From assembly GCA_025458755.1 (NCBI GenBank), contig JALORT010000106.1, positions 1 through 7,088 of the forward strand: 7,088 nucleotides of DNA, written 5' to 3'. Position 1 is the first letter of the stretch. Each line of letters opens with the position of its first letter. Positions 5,781 through 7,088 of this stretch are shown piece by piece. Under the pieces are notes generated by a model. That model made no database searches. It saw nothing but the letters and a program-made list of their open reading frames with translations, and was not told the DNA's origin. The stretch comes from Methylotetracoccus sp. GTDB lineage: Bacteria; Pseudomonadota; Gammaproteobacteria; Methylococcales; Methylococcaceae. The position numbers were made by a program, and so were the translations under genes.

Positions 5781-6932
5781 CTAATCGGATTCGTCGGGCT
5801 TTTCCTCGGCGAGCGCCAAGTTGGAGGAGCTCAGGGTGCCGCCGCTCGAATGCTTGCTCTGCAACTTGATCTTCAGACGCAGCTCGTTGACCGAATCGGC
5901 ATTGGCCAGCGCCGTCTCCAGGGTAATCTTACCCGACTCGTAGAGGTCGAACAGGGCTTGATCGAAGGTCTGCATGCCGAGTTCCTTGGACTTGGCCATG
6001 ATCGGCTTGATCCCGCTCACGTCCATATTCTGAATGAGGTCTTGGATCAGCGGCGAGCTGAGCATGATCTCGATCGCCGCCGCACGCTTGTTGTCCACCG
6101 TGGGCACCAGGCGCTGCGAAATGATCGCGCGCACATTGAGCGCCATATCGGCGTACAGCTTCTTGATCTTGTCCGGGGGGAAGAACGAGCCCACGCGGTC
6201 GAGCGCCTGATTGGCATTGTTGGCATGCAGGGTCGCCAAGGCCAGGTGACCGGTCTGTGCACACTCCAACGCAAACTCCATCGTCTCCTTCGAGCGGATC
6301 TCACCGAGAAGGATCACGTCCGGGGCTTGACGCAGGGTGTTATGCAGGGCGTTCTCCCACGAGTGGCTGTCCACCGTAATTTCGCGCTGCATGATGATGC
6401 AGTTCTTGTGCGGGTGCACGTACTCGATCGGGTCTTCGAGCGTGATGATGTGACCGAAGGTGTTCTCGTTGCGGTGGTCGATCATCGCCGCCATGGTGGT
6501 GGACTTGCCCGATCCCGTCCCGCCTACCATCAGCACCAGACCATTCTTGTGCATGATTACGTCTCGCAACACTGCGGGCAAGCCGAGCTTAGAAATGGTC
6601 GGCACCTCCGAGGCGATGGTGCGGCAGATCAGCCCCTCGCAGCCGCGCTGCACATAGGCATTCGCGCGGAAGCGCCCGATCCCTTCGGGATTGATGGCGA
6701 AGTTGCACTCCAGATCACGTTCGAACTCGCCGATCTGCTTCTCGTTCATCAGGCAACGGGTGAGGCTCGAGGAGTCATCGCCGGAAAGAGGTTGCTTACC
6801 GATCGGTGTCATCCTCCCGCGGATCTTGATGGCTGGCGGAAAGCCAGCGGTGATGAAGAGATCCGACCCATCCTGTTTGAGCAGAATCGTCAGCGATTCC
6901 CGAATGACCTTCACAGCCAGTTCTTTGTTCAC
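5781..6932 (-). CDS. pilU: Type IV pilus retraction ATPase, PilU type
   Basis: PilU is a PilT paralogue: a cytoplasmic hexameric AAA+-like ATPase that aids PilT in depolymerising type IV pili for twitching, adhesion and DNA uptake. The 383-residue product (P. aeruginosa 382) has the N-terminal PAS-like region with GSDLFITAG (22-30) and LECNFAI (74-80), which resemble PilU more than PilT. It then has Walker A GGTGSGKST (137-145), the Asp box ITLEDPIEYVH (163-173), Walker B region LRQAPDVILLGEIR (200-213) and His box ATLHANNANQA (233-243). Late motifs GMQTFDQALFDLY and NADSVNELRLKIK are also intact. The C-terminal ~25 residues are low-complexity and acidic. GTG 6932 is preferred over GTG 6989: it has GAGGGA 6 nt upstream and gives the family length. 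The frame remains open to the window edge, but the extra residues look non-homologous. No pilT is visible; it could lie beyond the edge. No clear terminator follows. Confidence 0.93.
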   Translation of the reverse strand: MNKELAVKVIRESLTILLKQDGSDLFITAGFPPAIKIRGRMTPIGKQPLSGDDSSSLTRCLMNEKQIGEFERDLECNFAINPEGIGRFRANAYVQRGCEGLICRTIASEVPTISKLGLPAVLRDVIMHKNGLVLMVGGTGSGKSTTMAAMIDHRNENTFGHIITLEDPIEYVHPHKNCIIMQREITVDSHSWENALHNTLRQAPDVILLGEIRSKETMEFALECAQTGHLALATLHANNANQALDRVGSFFPPDKIKKLYADMALNVRAIISQRLVPTVDNKRAAAIEIMLSSPLIQDLIQNMDVSGIKPIMAKSKELGMQTFDQALFDLYESGKITLETALANADSVNELRLKIKLQSKHSSGGTLSSSNLALAEEKPDESD

Positions 6933-6938
6933 AGAGCG

Positions 6939-6944
6939 TCCCTC
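6939..6944 (-). promoter_or_regulatory. Shine-Dalgarno sequence deciding the pilU start
   Basis: GAGGGA on the - strand lies 6 nt before GTG 6932, a good spacing. The upstream alternative GTG 6989 has no comparable purine-rich site, so this motif supports the 383-residue form. Confidence 0.65.
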
Positions 6945-7088
6945 AGGCCGACCATAGCATGACGGGCGGCACTGAAGCTCGAGAGCCACGGCGCGCCACG
7001 CCCTTGGTAAGGGTAAGCCAGAATGGGAAACGAGGCGCTGCCGCAGCCACCAGTCATGAGGTGGGGGCGTTCCTTCGATGGACGGGCC
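6945..7088. other. Unassigned edge sequence upstream of pilU
   Basis: Several frames are open to the window edge and none encodes anything I recognise. On the - strand one frame runs 52 codons from the edge and stops at TGA 6931-6929, overlapping the pilU GTG by four bases (GTGA), as an upstream operon gene would. The pilU frame itself is also open to the edge. On the + strand a frame from ATG 6959 stays open to the edge, as does a second from ATG 7023. The segment is too short to choose between an upstream gene's 3' end, a divergent gene's 5' end, or plain intergenic DNA. Confidence 0.4.
6951..6959 (-). promoter_or_regulatory. Possible extended -10 element upstream of pilU (weak)
   Basis: TGCTATGGT on the - strand fits an extended -10 (TGn followed by a 4/6 match to TATAAT). 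There is no recognisable -35 at standard spacing, and transcription would start almost at the Shine-Dalgarno sequence. pilU may instead be co-transcribed from upstream. Low confidence. Confidence 0.18.

Noticed and set aside
5850..6962. 370-codon + strand frame antisense to pilU
   Set aside because: It mirrors the pilU codons almost end to end. Its sequence (many His, Arg, Leu, Gln) lacks known motifs, while pilU carries every catalytic box of its family.

Overview
The window looks like ordinary chromosomal DNA from a Gram-negative proteobacterium, most likely a gammaproteobacterium. Three things point there: the gene order lptD-surA-pdxA-rsmA, an Lpp/OprI-type alanine-zipper lipoprotein, and a PilU-type twitching ATPase. 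Base composition is moderately GC-rich and even across all genes. I see no insertion sequence, phage gene, integrase, tRNA, rRNA or CRISPR array. No species can be named from the sequence alone.

Positions 1-5106 (+ strand) are a tightly packed outer-membrane/housekeeping operon. It contains the 3' part of lptD (LPS-insertion barrel, 5' end cut off by the window edge), surA (periplasmic chaperone), pdxA (vitamin B6 synthesis) and rsmA (16S rRNA dimethyladenosine methyltransferase). The junctions are 27 nt, 0 nt (TGA directly followed by GTG) and a 1-nt overlap (TGATG), which suggests co-transcription and translational coupling. The apaG/apaH genes that follow rsmA in Escherichia coli are not present here. 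A strong hairpin, shared with the convergent gene, closes the operon.

Positions 5207-5485 (- strand) encode a small alanine-rich lipoprotein of the Lpp/OprI type. It has a clear lipobox and a C-terminal lysine suited to covalent attachment to peptidoglycan. An upstream spacer of 295 nt (5486-5780) holds an imperfect 10-bp hairpin and a weak -10-like element, but no convincing gene.

Positions 5781-6932 (- strand) encode PilU, the accessory retraction ATPase of type IV pili. It probably starts at a GTG with a good Shine-Dalgarno sequence. The final ~155 nt have several open frames running off the edge and cannot be assigned.

Functionally the window is centred on the cell envelope. LptD places LPS in the outer membrane, and SurA chaperones barrel proteins (LptD is a known SurA client in E. 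coli). The Lpp-like protein probably tethers the outer membrane to the wall, and PilU serves pili that cross both. I found no convincing new system. The findings are small-scale oddities: junction architecture, an open frame beyond the pilU stop, and leader or 3'-end hairpins.
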